Shown: piece by piece, positions 24,417-33,464 of the stretch
How positions within the stretch are numbered: position 1 is the stretch's first letter
How the letters are laid out: each line of letters starts with the position of its first letter
Source of the DNA: Bacteroidales bacterium
GTDB taxonomy: Bacteria > Bacteroidota > Bacteroidia > Bacteroidales > UBA932
Assembly: GCA_028686425.1 (NCBI GenBank)
Contig: JAQUBZ010000021.1
Location: 1-42,732 of the forward strand
Reading direction: 5' to 3'
Length of the DNA stretch: 42,732 nucleotides
The notes under the pieces: generated by a model
Told to the model about the DNA's origin: nothing
Database searches by the model: none
What the model saw: the letters and a program-made list of their open reading frames with translations, nothing else
Translations under genes and position numbers: made by a program

Positions 24417-25046
24417 ATGAATGATTTTTTCTTTTATATAGAGATAGTAGCTGCCGTATTGGGATTTATTTATGTGACGCTGGAAGTGTTGCAAAAGCGG
24501 CTTATGTGGGTTATGAATTTTTTTACGGCTATATGTTTTGTTGCCGTGTATGTACATCAGGGATTGTATGCGATGATGTCTCTGCAGTTTTATTACATTG
24601 TCCTTTCTGTAGTAAGCTTTATACAGTGGGGCAGATCGGCCAAATCAGGTATTGCCGTGAAAGGAGACAAGAGCATGGGATACAGTGTAGGGGATGAGGA
24701 CAAGGACGTAGTGCTTCTGATAAGGAAGATGAGTCCTAAGGTTGCGATTTTGAGTCTCATTGCAGCCACTGCCGTCTTTTTTGCACTCGGATATGTATTC
24801 AAGATATTCACAGACAATCCGAGACCATATCTCGACTCTCTCATCGCCACTTTAAGTATGCTTGCAACATATTGGTTGTCAAAAAAGTATATTGAACAAT
24901 GGTATGTGTGGGTGGTCTGCAACGTAATAGGTATATTCTTGTATTTTACACTGCGGATGTACCCGACGGCCATCTTATACATCATATATCTTATCATGTG
25001 CGGGTATGGCATATATCATTGGCGTAAGAAGGGCATTACCATATAG
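24417..25046 (+). CDS. pnuT: PnuC family transporter, thiamine-type (PnuT-like)
   Basis: A 209-aa inner-membrane protein with seven predicted helices. It belongs to the PnuC superfamily: LEVLQKRLMWVMNFFTAICF, YYIVLSVVSFIQWG (QWG motif) and the signature YIEQWYVWVVCNVIGI (about 159-174). PnuC members carry nicotinamide riboside, riboflavin or thiamine by facilitated diffusion with metabolic trapping; TPP-riboswitch-linked members in Bacteroidota are the thiamine type. ATG at 24417, 2 bp after the receptor stop, is preferred to a TTG overlapping it. Confidence 0.88.
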   Translation: MNDFFFYIEIVAAVLGFIYVTLEVLQKRLMWVMNFFTAICFVAVYVHQGLYAMMSLQFYYIVLSVVSFIQWGRSAKSGIAVKGDKSMGYSVGDEDKDVVLLIRKMSPKVAILSLIAATAVFFALGYVFKIFTDNPRPYLDSLIATLSMLATYWLSKKYIEQWYVWVVCNVIGIFLYFTLRMYPTAILYIIYLIMCGYGIYHWRKKGITI

Positions 25047-25071
25047 TTTTGGCGAGAGATAATTCATCTTT

Positions 25072-25102
25072 TTTGCCCATTGCCATTTTATCAGTATATT
25101 TG
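25072..25102 (+). promoter_or_regulatory. promoter of the sugar kinase-murQ-recR operon
   Basis: TTTG at 25072-25075 and TATATTTG at 25095-25102 are separated by 19 bp, a full Bacteroidota consensus. The leader is about 20 nt to the ATG at 25129. Confidence 0.78.
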
Positions 25103-25128
25103 CGGAATTAATCTTTAATCTAATTAAC

Positions 25129-25968
25129 ATGCAACTGATTGCAGATAGCGGTTCAACCAAGGTTGACTGGAGAGCGATAGCTAATGACGGCTCTGTAAAA
25201 CAAATTTCCACGGAAGGTATCAATCCTGTATTTCTGCAGGATGATTATATTATCAATATTTTCAAAGAACATTTGCTGCCCGTATTGGGAGAGGATGTGG
25301 ATGAAATATATTTTTACGGAGCGGGTGTCGTTTCGGAAGAGATTTCCTCAAAGCTCGACAGGTGTTTCAAGGCAGTTTTTCCTCATTCAAAATGTATTGC
25401 GGCATCAGATGTTCTTGCAGCGGCGCGAGCATTGTGCGGTCACAAGGCAGGGATTGCATGTATCATGGGCACGGGTTCAAACAGCTGTTTCTATGATGGA
25501 GAGGATATTGCCAAGAATGTAAAGGCGGGAGGTTTCATCCTTGGGGATGAGGCGAGCGGAGCCTATCTCGGCAAAAGACTTATTTCCGACTTTATCAAGG
25601 GGCTGCTTCCTACGGCCATTGAAAAAGAGTTTGTGAAGAGATATAATCTCGATTATCCGGCAATTGTGCAGAAAGTCTATAGAGAGCAGCTTCCAAGCAG
25701 ATTTCTTGCCTCTTTCTCTCCGTTCATTTTCGAGTTTAAGAATCATCCTCATATTGCAAACCTTATCAAATCAAGTTTTGACGAGTTTCTGAAGCGTAAT
25801 ATTGTCAGCTACGACTATAAAAAATATGAAGTTAATTTTGTGGGTTCTATAGCTTACTATTACAAGGAAATATTGGAAAAAACAGTTGCTGCCAATGGTA
25901 TGAGAATGGGAAAAATATTGAAAAGTCCTATCGACGGACTGATTGAGTATCATAAAGAAGTTATTTAA
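25129..25968 (+). CDS. BadF/BadG-family N-acetylglucosamine/MurNAc kinase
   Basis: A 279-aa ASKHA sugar kinase. Phosphate-1 loop IADSGSTKVDW (4-14), acidic ASDVLAAARAL near 92-102, adenosine motif IMGTGSNSCFYDG near 111-123, and GGFILGDEASGAYLGK near 134-149. It matches eukaryotic-type GlcNAc kinases and bacterial MurNAc kinases such as MurK of Tannerella. The gene 7 bp downstream is murQ, which acts on MurNAc-6-phosphate, so the likely substrate is MurNAc (and GlcNAc) from recovered peptidoglycan. This replaces the PTS route of enterobacteria, absent here. Confidence 0.86.
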   Translation: MQLIADSGSTKVDWRAIANDGSVKQISTEGINPVFLQDDYIINIFKEHLLPVLGEDVDEIYFYGAGVVSEEISSKLDRCFKAVFPHSKCIAASDVLAAARALCGHKAGIACIMGTGSNSCFYDGEDIAKNVKAGGFILGDEASGAYLGKRLISDFIKGLLPTAIEKEFVKRYNLDYPAIVQKVYREQLPSRFLASFSPFIFEFKNHPHIANLIKSSFDEFLKRNIVSYDYKKYEVNFVGSIAYYYKEILEKTVAANGMRMGKILKSPIDGLIEYHKEVI

Positions 25969-25975
25969 TAAAAAT

Positions 25976-26791
25976 ATGAAAATTACCGAGCAGGCGTCTT
26001 ATTACGCAAATTTGGATAAGATGCCGACACATGAGTTGTTGGAAAACATGAATCGTGAGGATAAAACCGTTCCTCAGGTCGTTGAGGGGTGTATTCCTCA
26101 AATTGAAAAATTGGTTGATGCCATTTCTGAAAAGATGAAGAGGGGAGGAAGAGTATTTTATCTTGGGGCAGGTACAAGTGGAAGGCTCGGCATTCTTGAT
26201 GCATCGGAGATACCTCCGACTTATGGGGCTCCTTTCGATCTTTTCATCGGTCTGATTGCCGGTGGAGACAAGGCAATCAGAAGAGCTGTCGAGTCTGCAG
26301 AGGACAGTCTGGATGGAGGATGGGAAGATATGCAGCAGTTTATTGTAGGTGATGACGATGTCGTTGTCGGTATTGCAGCATCAGGAACTACTCCATACGT
26401 GATTGGAGCATTGCGTCATGCACGCAAGAGAGGACTTTTGACGGCGTGTATCACTTGCAACCCGGGATCTCCTGTCGCTGATGAGGCCGACATTCCTATT
26501 GTCGCTGTTGTAGGACCTGAATTTGTTACCGGTAGTACGAGGATGAAAGCAGGTACAGCCCAGAAATTGATTTTGAATATGATTTCCACGTCTGTCATGA
26601 TCCGTCTCGGTCACGTCAAGGGCAACAAGATGGTGGATATGCAGCTGACAAATGCCAAACTTGTTGACAGAGGGACCAAAATTATTATGGAAGAGGCCAA
26701 AATTACAGATTATGAATTTGCAAAATCATTGCTCCTCAAATACGGCTCTGTAAGGAAAGCAGTTGACACATATTTTGCAGAGAAAAAATAA
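25976..26791 (+). CDS. murQ: N-acetylmuramic acid 6-phosphate etherase
   Basis: A 271-aa SIS-domain protein. Key stretches are VFYLGAGTSGRLGILDASEIPPTYG (about 57-81), the phosphosugar-binding SGTTPYV and CNPGSPVADEADI, and EFVTGSTRMKAGTAQKL (about 182-198), all diagnostic of MurQ. It cleaves the lactyl ether of MurNAc-6-phosphate to GlcNAc-6-phosphate and D-lactate in peptidoglycan recycling. ATG at 25976 is preferred to one 33 bp upstream inside the kinase gene. Its stop directly abuts recR. Confidence 0.95.
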   Translation: MKITEQASYYANLDKMPTHELLENMNREDKTVPQVVEGCIPQIEKLVDAISEKMKRGGRVFYLGAGTSGRLGILDASEIPPTYGAPFDLFIGLIAGGDKAIRRAVESAEDSLDGGWEDMQQFIVGDDDVVVGIAASGTTPYVIGALRHARKRGLLTACITCNPGSPVADEADIPIVAVVGPEFVTGSTRMKAGTAQKLILNMISTSVMIRLGHVKGNKMVDMQLTNAKLVDRGTKIIMEEAKITDYEFAKSLLLKYGSVRKAVDTYFAEKK

Positions 26792-27406
26792 ATGTTTAAG
26801 CAAAACTACTCATCGTCTTTATTGGAAGAGGCTGTGGATCAGTTCAGTTCTTTGCCGGGTATCGGAAGAAAGACTGCGTTGAGGCTTGCCTTGCACTTAT
26901 TAAAACAGCCAAAAGAGAATGTAGAGCGGTTTTCAAGGTCTTTTACAAATCTCAAGAACGAAGTGAAATTTTGTCCTGTGTGCAACATGATTGCAGATGG
27001 CGGCTTATGTCCGATTTGCAATGATAGGACACGCGATCATTCGCTCGTATGTGTCGTGGAGAGTTTGAGAGATGTGCTAAGTATAGAAAACACGGGGCAA
27101 TACAGGGGGCTGTATCATATTTTGGGAGGTATAATATCTCCAATGGACGGAGTCGGCCCCTCGGATTTGCACATCAGAGAATTGATAGAAAGAATAAAGT
27201 CAGAAGGGGTGAAAGAAGTCCTGCTGGCGCTCAATACAGGAATGGAGGGGGAAACCACCTCTTTTTATATTTACAAACAGATTTCTTCATATCCGATAGA
27301 CATTACTACAATTGCCCGCGGTGTCGGATTCGGAGATGACCTCGAATATACGGACGAACTGACACTCGGACGCTCTATTCAAAACAGACAAATATTTAAA
27401 CCTTAA
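26792..27406 (+). CDS. recR: recombination mediator protein RecR
   Basis: A 204-aa RecR. Helix-hairpin-helix LPGIGRKTALRLALHLL at 21-37, C4 zinc finger Cys61, 64, 73 and 76, Toprim domain from about 84 (VCVVESLRDVLSIENTGQYRGLYHILGGIISPMDGVGP), and a C-terminal Walker-B-like region ending in LTLGRSIQNRQ. RecR with RecO (and RecF) loads RecA at gaps and is universal. The ATG touches the murQ stop without a gap, so it is transcribed with the peptidoglycan recycling genes. Confidence 0.97.
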   Translation: MFKQNYSSSLLEEAVDQFSSLPGIGRKTALRLALHLLKQPKENVERFSRSFTNLKNEVKFCPVCNMIADGGLCPICNDRTRDHSLVCVVESLRDVLSIENTGQYRGLYHILGGIISPMDGVGPSDLHIRELIERIKSEGVKEVLLALNTGMEGETTSFYIYKQISSYPIDITTIARGVGFGDDLEYTDELTLGRSIQNRQIFKP

Positions 27407-27417
27407 TAATACGTAGT

Positions 27418-28935
27418 ATGAGACACGAGTTCCCTTTTGTATGGTTTTTGGTGGCTTTTGCAGCCTATACCGCTTTGTTGTTCATTATCTCATGGATTAC
27501 AGCACGCAAAGCGGGCAGCAGTTCATTTTTTTCGGGAGATAAAAAAGCTCCGTGGCCTGTAATTGCATACGGAATGGTTGGGGCCTCAATTTCCGGGGTA
27601 ACGTTTATATCAGTTCCAGGTAATGTACTTGCACAGAATTTTTACTATATGCCATTGGTCCTCGGATTTGTGGGAGGATATATTATCATAGCAAAAGTGC
27701 TTCTGCCTCTTTATTATAGGATGAATCTGACCTCAATATACACATATCTCGGAGAGAGATTCGGCACAAAATCATATAAGACGGGTACTTCCGTCTTTAT
27801 GGTGTCGAGGATTCTCGGAGCTGCCGTGCGAATCTTCGTAGTTGTTGTAGTGTTCTTTGCCTTTATTCCGAAAGGGATGATTGCCGGAACCTCCGACATT
27901 GTGGTATTTGCAATAGTGACTTTTATATTTTTAGTACTCCTTTATTTCTACACATTTAAAGGAGGAGTAAAGACTATTATCTGGACCGATGTATTGCAGA
28001 CCACATTTATGCTGCTTGCAGTGTTTTTGACGATATTTTACGTATGTAGGGATATGGGATGGTCGTTTTCGGGAATGGCCTCAGCTGTGGCCTCAGCAGA
28101 AAATCCGCAGATTCCGGGAACATCATTTTCAGATATGTTCGACTGGAACTGGGGACACGGCACAAATGCCATCAAACAGTTTATCGCAGGTATATTCATA
28201 ACAATCGCCATGACTGGTCTCGATCAGACGATGATGCAGAAGAATCTTGCCTGCAAGGATATAAAGGCTGCTCAGAAGAATATGTACACCACCAGCATCA
28301 TTATTGTGGTTGTCAATTTCTTCTTCCTGCTCCTTGGTGCTTTGCTGTCAATCTACGTGGCAAATAAGGGCGGTTTTGATGCTCTCGGAATCACTAAAAC
28401 GGATGAAATGTTTCCTACCATTGCAAGTCAGTATCTTGGAGTAGGTGTCGGTATTCTGTTTCTGATCGGTCTGATTTCGGCATCATATCCGAGTGCAGGT
28501 GGCGCACTTACCTCATTGACAACATCTTTCTGTGTCGATTTTATAGGATTCAACAATCGCAGCGACTTGACTGTAGAGAGAAAAGAGAAGATGAGAAAAT
28601 GGATTCATGCAGGATTTGCATTCCTCTTCTTCATTATTATTTTGGTACTGTTTATAGTGAGCAATGACGCTGTAGTCAATCTGGTTTATAAACTTGCGTC
28701 ATACACATACGGTCCATTGCTTGGATTGTTCTTCTTCGGCATTTTGACAAAATACAAAATTAAAGACGGGGCCACACCTTATATAGCAGTTGGGGCGCCA
28801 CTGTTATGCTTGATTATCAATCTTATAGGTAAAAAATATCTTGGTTTCGACCTCGGATTCACCCTTCTGATTGTTAATGGCGCTATTACATTTTTAGCTT
28901 TGTGGCTTTGCCGAATCAAGCCTTCGGCAAAATAA
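27418..28935 (+). CDS. sodium:solute symporter (SSS family)
   Basis: A 505-aa inner-membrane protein with about 13 helices, family PF00474. Features: FFSGDKKAPWPVIAYGMVGASISGVTFISVPG near the N-terminus, a first-repeat helix with YIIIAKVLLPLYYRMNLTSIYTYLGERFG, and TGLDQTMMQKNLACKD in the centre. SSS carriers import sugars, amino acids or sialic acid with Na+. It starts 11 bp after recR in the recycling operon, so an amino sugar or muropeptide-derived solute is a reasonable guess, but nothing in the sequence fixes the substrate. Confidence 0.88.
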   Translation: MRHEFPFVWFLVAFAAYTALLFIISWITARKAGSSSFFSGDKKAPWPVIAYGMVGASISGVTFISVPGNVLAQNFYYMPLVLGFVGGYIIIAKVLLPLYYRMNLTSIYTYLGERFGTKSYKTGTSVFMVSRILGAAVRIFVVVVVFFAFIPKGMIAGTSDIVVFAIVTFIFLVLLYFYTFKGGVKTIIWTDVLQTTFMLLAVFLTIFYVCRDMGWSFSGMASAVASAENPQIPGTSFSDMFDWNWGHGTNAIKQFIAGIFITIAMTGLDQTMMQKNLACKDIKAAQKNMYTTSIIIVVVNFFFLLLGALLSIYVANKGGFDALGITKTDEMFPTIASQYLGVGVGILFLIGLISASYPSAGGALTSLTTSFCVDFIGFNNRSDLTVERKEKMRKWIHAGFAFLFFIIILVLFIVSNDAVVNLVYKLASYTYGPLLGLFFFGILTKYKIKDGATPYIAVGAPLLCLIINLIGKKYLGFDLGFTLLIVNGAITFLALWLCRIKPSAK

Positions 28936-28947
28936 AACAAGAAAAAG

Positions 28948-29517
28948 ATGAGTTTTTTAGAAATTGTCCTGCTTGCAGTGGGGCTTAGTTTTGATACCCT
29001 TGCCGTCTCTCTGGCAGGTGGGGCCTGCATTTCAAAGATAGATTTTTGGAGAAGGGTAAAGATTCTCATTTCATTTGCCTTATTTCAGGCCGGTTTTACT
29101 TTTGTCGGATGGGGGTTAGGTTCAAGTGTAAGTCAATATATTGATAAATATGACCACTGGGTTGCTTTTATATTATTGGCATACATAGGAGGGAAGATGG
29201 TAATCGATTCATTTCGATCGTCATGTAATGAGGACAGTGTGGATCTGCTCAATACCAAGAAACTTGTATTGGCTTCTATTGCGACGAGTATAGACGCTCT
29301 GGCTGTCGGAATATCACTTTCCATGCTTCAAATGTCATTATCAAGGATATTGTATTCACTGCTGATTATCGGATTTATAACGGCTTTAGCATCCGAAATA
29401 GGATTGAGGGGAGGGGCGAAACTCGGAAAATGTATCGGCCCCAAGTCCAATTTGATAGGTGGAATAATATTACTTGCAATAGGAATAAAAATATTGATTG
29501 AGCATCTTGTTGTTTAG
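28948..29517 (+). CDS. mntP: manganese efflux pump MntP
   Basis: A 189-aa membrane protein with six helices and the inverted repeat of the MntP (DUF204) family. Conserved acidic sites: LSFDTLAVSLAGG near 14-26 and TSIDALAVGISLSML near 112-126, each with the functional Asp, plus FALFQAGFTFVGWGLG and a YIGGKMVIDS motif. Exports Mn2+. 12 bp after the symporter gene. No yybP-ykoY riboswitch is present, unlike the situation in many other bacteria. Confidence 0.93.
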   Translation: MSFLEIVLLAVGLSFDTLAVSLAGGACISKIDFWRRVKILISFALFQAGFTFVGWGLGSSVSQYIDKYDHWVAFILLAYIGGKMVIDSFRSSCNEDSVDLLNTKKLVLASIATSIDALAVGISLSMLQMSLSRILYSLLIIGFITALASEIGLRGGAKLGKCIGPKSNLIGGIILLAIGIKILIEHLVV

Positions 29518-29526
29518 AAATTTTCT

Positions 29527-29534
29527 TATCTTTG
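29527..29534 (+). promoter_or_regulatory. -7 box of the corA leader transcript
   Basis: TATCTTTG matches TAnnTTTG and lies just after the mntP stop. A TTG is 17 bp upstream, slightly short for a -33 box. The predicted start is about 29541, giving a corA leader near 147 nt. Confidence 0.5.
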
Positions 29535-29560
29535 CACGTTGAATCCAAAAAGAGGGAATC

Positions 29561-29644
29561 ATGGTTCAAATATCTGCAATAATAAATAGTAATAGAAGGC
29601 GCGTTTCATTGGAAAGGCTGAACCCTCGAGTCAGTTGGTGGTAA
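29561..29644 (+). CDS. putative 27-aa leader ORF ending Trp-Trp, upstream of corA
   Basis: ATG at 29561 reads 27 codons to TAA at 29642, ending ...RLNPRVSWW. It is basic (five Arg in eight-odd residues) and lies between the -7 box and corA. The two TGG codons and the stop form the 5' arm of a hairpin at 29638-29672. The Arg/Pro-rich composition recalls short upstream ORFs that control Mg2+ transporter leaders in enterobacteria, but there is no sequence homology. Short, so chance is possible. Confidence 0.4.
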   Translation: MVQISAIINSNRRRVSLERLNPRVSWW

Positions 29645-29672
29645 TTAATTCTGTAACGAATTTATTAACCAC
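29638..29672 (+). promoter_or_regulatory. RNA hairpin in the corA leader
   Basis: GTGGT-AAT-AATTC (29638-29651) pairs with GAATT-ATT-ACCAC (29658-29672) through 13 bp with one bulge and one internal mismatch and a six-base loop tgtaac. It overlaps the final Trp codon and stop of the 27-aa ORF and ends 15 bp before the corA ATG. No T-run follows, so it is more likely to affect translation than termination. Confidence 0.45.
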
Positions 29673-29687
29673 TTTAAACTGAAGATA

Positions 29688-30635
29688 ATGATCGAAATAT
29701 TTTACAATTCCAACGGACAAATAGTTACTTCAGACGTAACAGACACACTGAAAAATATAACTCCAAAGGAGGTATTGTGGCTTGACCTGTTTACTCCGAC
29801 AGGAGAGGAGAAGCGCAGTGTCGAGGATTTTCTGAATACCACTTTGCAGAGCAGGGCGCAGGCAGAAGAGATTGAAAGTTCTTCCCGCTATTCGGAGACG
29901 GACAATTCTATCTTCGTGAATACCAACTTTTTGATTCCAAGTCCTGAAAATTACAATATGGAATCGGTCTCTTTCATTTTGTGCGGCAACACGATAGTTT
30001 CCATCAGGCAGGTACCTTTACGCAGCTTTACCGATATACAACGCAGAATTGTGGCAAACCATAGGACTTACCCTACAGGATTTCATGTGCTGATAGGTAT
30101 CCTTGAAAACAGAATAGACTTGGATGCCGATATGATTGAGCTGATGTCCAAAGAGATAGCTCAATACAGCAAGAGAGTCAGTCTGGGTGAAGACGTCGGG
30201 GACGAGTTCCTTCTCGATATCAATCAGTTGCAGGAGAATACGATGCTCGTCAGAGAGAACATAGTAGATAAACAGAGGATGATCTCAAGTATTTTGAAGA
30301 GTGAGAAAACTCCGAAAAGTATCACCACCAAGCTCAATATCCTGCTCAAGGACGTATCTTCACTCATCAACCATACGAATTTCAGTTTTGAACGTCTTGA
30401 GTATCTGCAAAATACTGTACTCGGTCTTATTAATTTGGAGCAGAACAAGATAATGAAAATATTTACATTCGTTTCGTTGTTGCTGATGCCTCCTACACTG
30501 ATTGCAAGTATTTACGGCATGAATATAAAACTCCCTCTTCTCGGAGGTAATCTGGATTTGATTATTGTCGGCTCTGTAATGCTCGTATCGGTACTTGCAG
30601 CCGTTCTTATTTTCAGAAAGAGAAGGATGCTTTAA
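29688..30635 (+). CDS. corA: CorA family magnesium/cobalt transport protein
   Basis: A 315-aa CorA. An N-terminal cytoplasmic alpha/beta domain (about 1-160) and long stalk helix (about 170-245) lead to two C-terminal transmembrane helices. The selectivity motif YGMN at about 275-278 is followed by a short acidic-poor loop IKLPLLGGNLDL, then the second helix and basic tail RKRRML. Functions as a homopentameric Mg2+ channel. The 3' end overlaps the convergent uvrA gene by 4 bp. Confidence 0.95.
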   Translation: MIEIFYNSNGQIVTSDVTDTLKNITPKEVLWLDLFTPTGEEKRSVEDFLNTTLQSRAQAEEIESSSRYSETDNSIFVNTNFLIPSPENYNMESVSFILCGNTIVSIRQVPLRSFTDIQRRIVANHRTYPTGFHVLIGILENRIDLDADMIELMSKEIAQYSKRVSLGEDVGDEFLLDINQLQENTMLVRENIVDKQRMISSILKSEKTPKSITTKLNILLKDVSSLINHTNFSFERLEYLQNTVLGLINLEQNKIMKIFTFVSLLLMPPTLIASIYGMNIKLPLLGGNLDLIIVGSVMLVSVLAAVLIFRKRRML

Positions 30636-33463
30636 CGGCAGGCTCCCGGCTGTGATTTGTATAACGCTGCCCCTGTGGGAAGTTCGGGATGCAGTGCAAG
30701 ATTATCAGGTGTCCCTTCAAAAATAATTTCGCCACCCTTGTCTCCAGCTCCGGGACCGAGTTCGATGACCCAGTCGGCAGCTCGAATAATATCAAGATTA
30801 TGCTCTACGACTATAATAGAGTGCCCTTTATTGACAAGGGCGTTGAATGACTTCAGCAGCTTGTCTATATCATAAAAATGAAGACCTGTGGTAGGCTCGT
30901 CGAAAATAAACAGAATGGTCCCTTTGCCTGAATTGCCGTTGTCTTTTTCGAGAAATGATGCAAGTTTGATGCGCTGGCTCTCCCCTCCGCTTAACGAGCT
31001 GCTGCTCTGTCCGAGCTGAACATAAGAAAGTCCCACATCCTGAAGAGGTTGCAACCGTTCGGCAATACGTTTGGCAGTAAGGTCTTTTTGTGAGCCGAAA
31101 AAGTCTATGGCTTCGTCAACACTCATATTCAGGACATCGTTGATGTTTTTGTCATGATATTTGACTTCGAGAATGTCCGAAATGAAACGTTTTCCGCCAC
31201 ACGATTCACAAACCATCTTGACGTCTGCCATAAATTGCATCTCAATAGTGATATATCCTTCTCCCTGACATTCAGGGCATCTTCCACCGTCAATATTGAA
31301 TGAGAAGTGGGAGTGTCCGTATCCGTTCAGCTTGGCGTAAGGCTGCTCTGAAAACAACTTTCGGATGTCGTCATATATTTTGAGATATGTGACAGGATTG
31401 GACCTTGTGCTTTTTCCGATGGGATTCTGGTCTATATATTCGACAGAAGTGATTTTGCCGAGATCCCCGCGAAGTTCGCGGAATATTCCAGGTTTGCCGC
31501 CAAACTGGTTGATATGTCTGTACAATGCAGGATAGAGAATTTCCCCGACAAGTGAAGATTTTCCACTTCCGCTCACCCCCGTTACGGCTGTGATACACTT
31601 TAGCGGAAATTTGACGGAAATATTTTTAAGGTTGTTGTGCATGGCGCCGACAACCTCTAAAGAGGATGTCCAATGTCTTTTCTGTGAGAGAGTAACAACA
31701 CTCTTTCTGCCAGAAAGGTAATCGAGGGTAAGCGATCTGCCGGAAGCGGGATTGTCGTCAATTTTCCCTTGGAAGACGACTTCACCTCCGTTAATGCCGG
31801 CAAATGGGCCTATATCAATCAATTCATCTGCTGCCCGTATAATTTCTTCATCATGTTCGACAACAACAACTGTGTTGCCAAGATCTCTCAACTTTTTCAG
31901 AACAGTAATAAGTCTTTGTGTATCACGTGAATGTAATCCGATGCTCGGTTCGTCGAGGATATAGAGAGACCCGACAAGATTGTTGCCGAGAGAGCTTACC
32001 AGATTGATTCTCTGGCTCTCTCCACCGCTCAAGGTATTTGACGGACGGTTGAGTGTCAGATAAGAAAGACCGACAGAGTTGATATACTCAAGTCTGTTGC
32101 GAATCTCCTTTATCGGGCGTGAAGCGATTGAGTAGTCGTATTCGCTAAGCGAATAGACGGATTGCGCCGATGGAAGAAGATTGTCAAAAAACACCGACAG
32201 CTCTCCTACGGTCATTTCCATAAGTTCAAAAATGTTCTTGTCTGCAATTTTAACCCATAATGCCTCTTTTCTCAAACGGCTTCCTTCACATTCCGGACAA
32301 ATTGTCTTGCCGGAATAGCGACTTTGCAGATATTTGAACTGTATTTTGTATTTATTTGCTTCAACCCATTTGAAGAAATCGTTAATTCCGGTAAAATATT
32401 CGTTTCCACTCCATAAGAGATGTTTCTGTTCATGAGTGAGTTCTCTGTAAGGCTTGTGTATCGGGAAGTTGAATTTGTCTGCCGACATGATCAGGTCACT
32501 GTTGTATTTCTTCATGATTTCCCCTTTCCAGCAGGCAATTGCTCCTTGATAAATGCTCAATGACGGGTCGGGAACGACAAGCGATTCGTCAATTCCGATA
32601 ATCTTCCCGTATCCTCCGCATACAGGACACGCACCGAGCGGGTTGTTGTAGCTGAACAGATATTCGGTCGGATCTTCAAATCTTATCCCGTCAGCTTCAA
32701 ACACGTTTGAAAAACTTATACACCTCTCTCCCGAATACACAAAAATATATCCATTTCCTTGATTGAAAGCGGTTTGTACCGAATCGAGAATGCGAGTTGC
32801 GGTATCCTCATCATTTCTTACAATAATTCTGTCCACGAGAAGTTTCAAGTCGTTATAACTTTCTCCGGAAAATCGTTTGATTTCGCTCAGAACTTCATCT
32901 ATTTTGAAAATATTCCCATTTGAGGTAGAGACTCTTGTAAATCCTTCCTCTTTAAGTCCGAGCAGTTTTTCGACTTTATTGTCTTCCTCCCATCTTATTT
33001 CTGAGAGAATCAGGACAGACTCTCCTTCCCGTATGGATAGGATGTAATCTTCAACATTTTTTGCAGTATCGCGGGTGACCAATCTCCCCGAAACAGGGGA
33101 ATATGTCTTTCCTATCTTAGAATAGATTAATCTTAGATAGTCGTATATTTCTGTATTTGAGCCAACTGTGGAGCGAGGATTGCGAGTGTTGACTTTCTGC
33201 TCAATGGCAATTGCAGGTGGAATCCCCGTGATGTAGTCAACTGCCGGCTTGCTCATCCTTCCCAAAAATTGTCTTGCAAATGATGAGAGACTTTCGGCAA
33301 ATCTCCGCTGCCCTTCGGCAAACAGAGTGTCAAAGGCAAGCGACGACTTTCCCGACCCGGAAATCCCCGTTATTACTATAAATTTGTTGCGCGGTATGTC
33401 GAGATCAATGTTTTTAAGATTGTTGACCCTTGCACCTTTTATGTGGATAAATTCATCTGCCAT
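30632..33463 (-). CDS. uvrA: excinuclease ABC subunit UvrA
   Basis: A 943-aa UvrA. Two ABC modules: Walker A GISGSGKS at 33-40 and GVSGSGKS in the second half; signatures LSGGESQR appear twice ([20 protein letters not shown]); Walker B ILDEPS and IFDEPT. Zinc sites are [16 protein letters not shown] in the first half and [17 protein letters not shown] in the second. UvrA dimers find bulky DNA lesions and load UvrB. It follows relA/spoT by one base in an operon that also holds uvrB. Confidence 0.97.
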   Translation of the reverse strand: MADEFIHIKGARVNNLKNIDLDIPRNKFIVITGISGSGKSSLAFDTLFAEGQRRFAESLSSFARQFLGRMSKPAVDYITGIPPAIAIEQKVNTRNPRSTVGSNTEIYDYLRLIYSKIGKTYSPVSGRLVTRDTAKNVEDYILSIREGESVLILSEIRWEEDNKVEKLLGLKEEGFTRVSTSNGNIFKIDEVLSEIKRFSGESYNDLKLLVDRIIVRNDEDTATRILDSVQTAFNQGNGYIFVYSGERCISFSNVFEADGIRFEDPTEYLFSYNNPLGACPVCGGYGKIIGIDESLVVPDPSLSIYQGAIACWKGEIMKKYNSDLIMSADKFNFPIHKPYRELTHEQKHLLWSGNEYFTGINDFFKWVEANKYKIQFKYLQSRYSGKTICPECEGSRLRKEALWVKIADKNIFELMEMTVGELSVFFDNLLPSAQSVYSLSEYDYSIASRPIKEIRNRLEYINSVGLSYLTLNRPSNTLSGGESQRINLVSSLGNNLVGSLYILDEPSIGLHSRDTQRLITVLKKLRDLGNTVVVVEHDEEIIRAADELIDIGPFAGINGGEVVFQGKIDDNPASGRSLTLDYLSGRKSVVTLSQKRHWTSSLEVVGAMHNNLKNISVKFPLKCITAVTGVSGSGKSSLVGEILYPALYRHINQFGGKPGIFRELRGDLGKITSVEYIDQNPIGKSTRSNPVTYLKIYDDIRKLFSEQPYAKLNGYGHSHFSFNIDGGRCPECQGEGYITIEMQFMADVKMVCESCGGKRFISDILEVKYHDKNINDVLNMSVDEAIDFFGSQKDLTAKRIAERLQPLQDVGLSYVQLGQSSSSLSGGESQRIKLASFLEKDNGNSGKGTILFIFDEPTTGLHFYDIDKLLKSFNALVNKGHSIIVVEHNLDIIRAADWVIELGPGAGDKGGEIIFEGTPDNLALHPELPTGAALYKSQPGACR

Positions 33464-33464
33464 G

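Noticed and set aside
29535-29687. Known magnesium or manganese riboswitch before corA
   Set aside because: The conserved sequences of M-box and yybP-ykoY elements are absent; only the short ORF and hairpin are seen.
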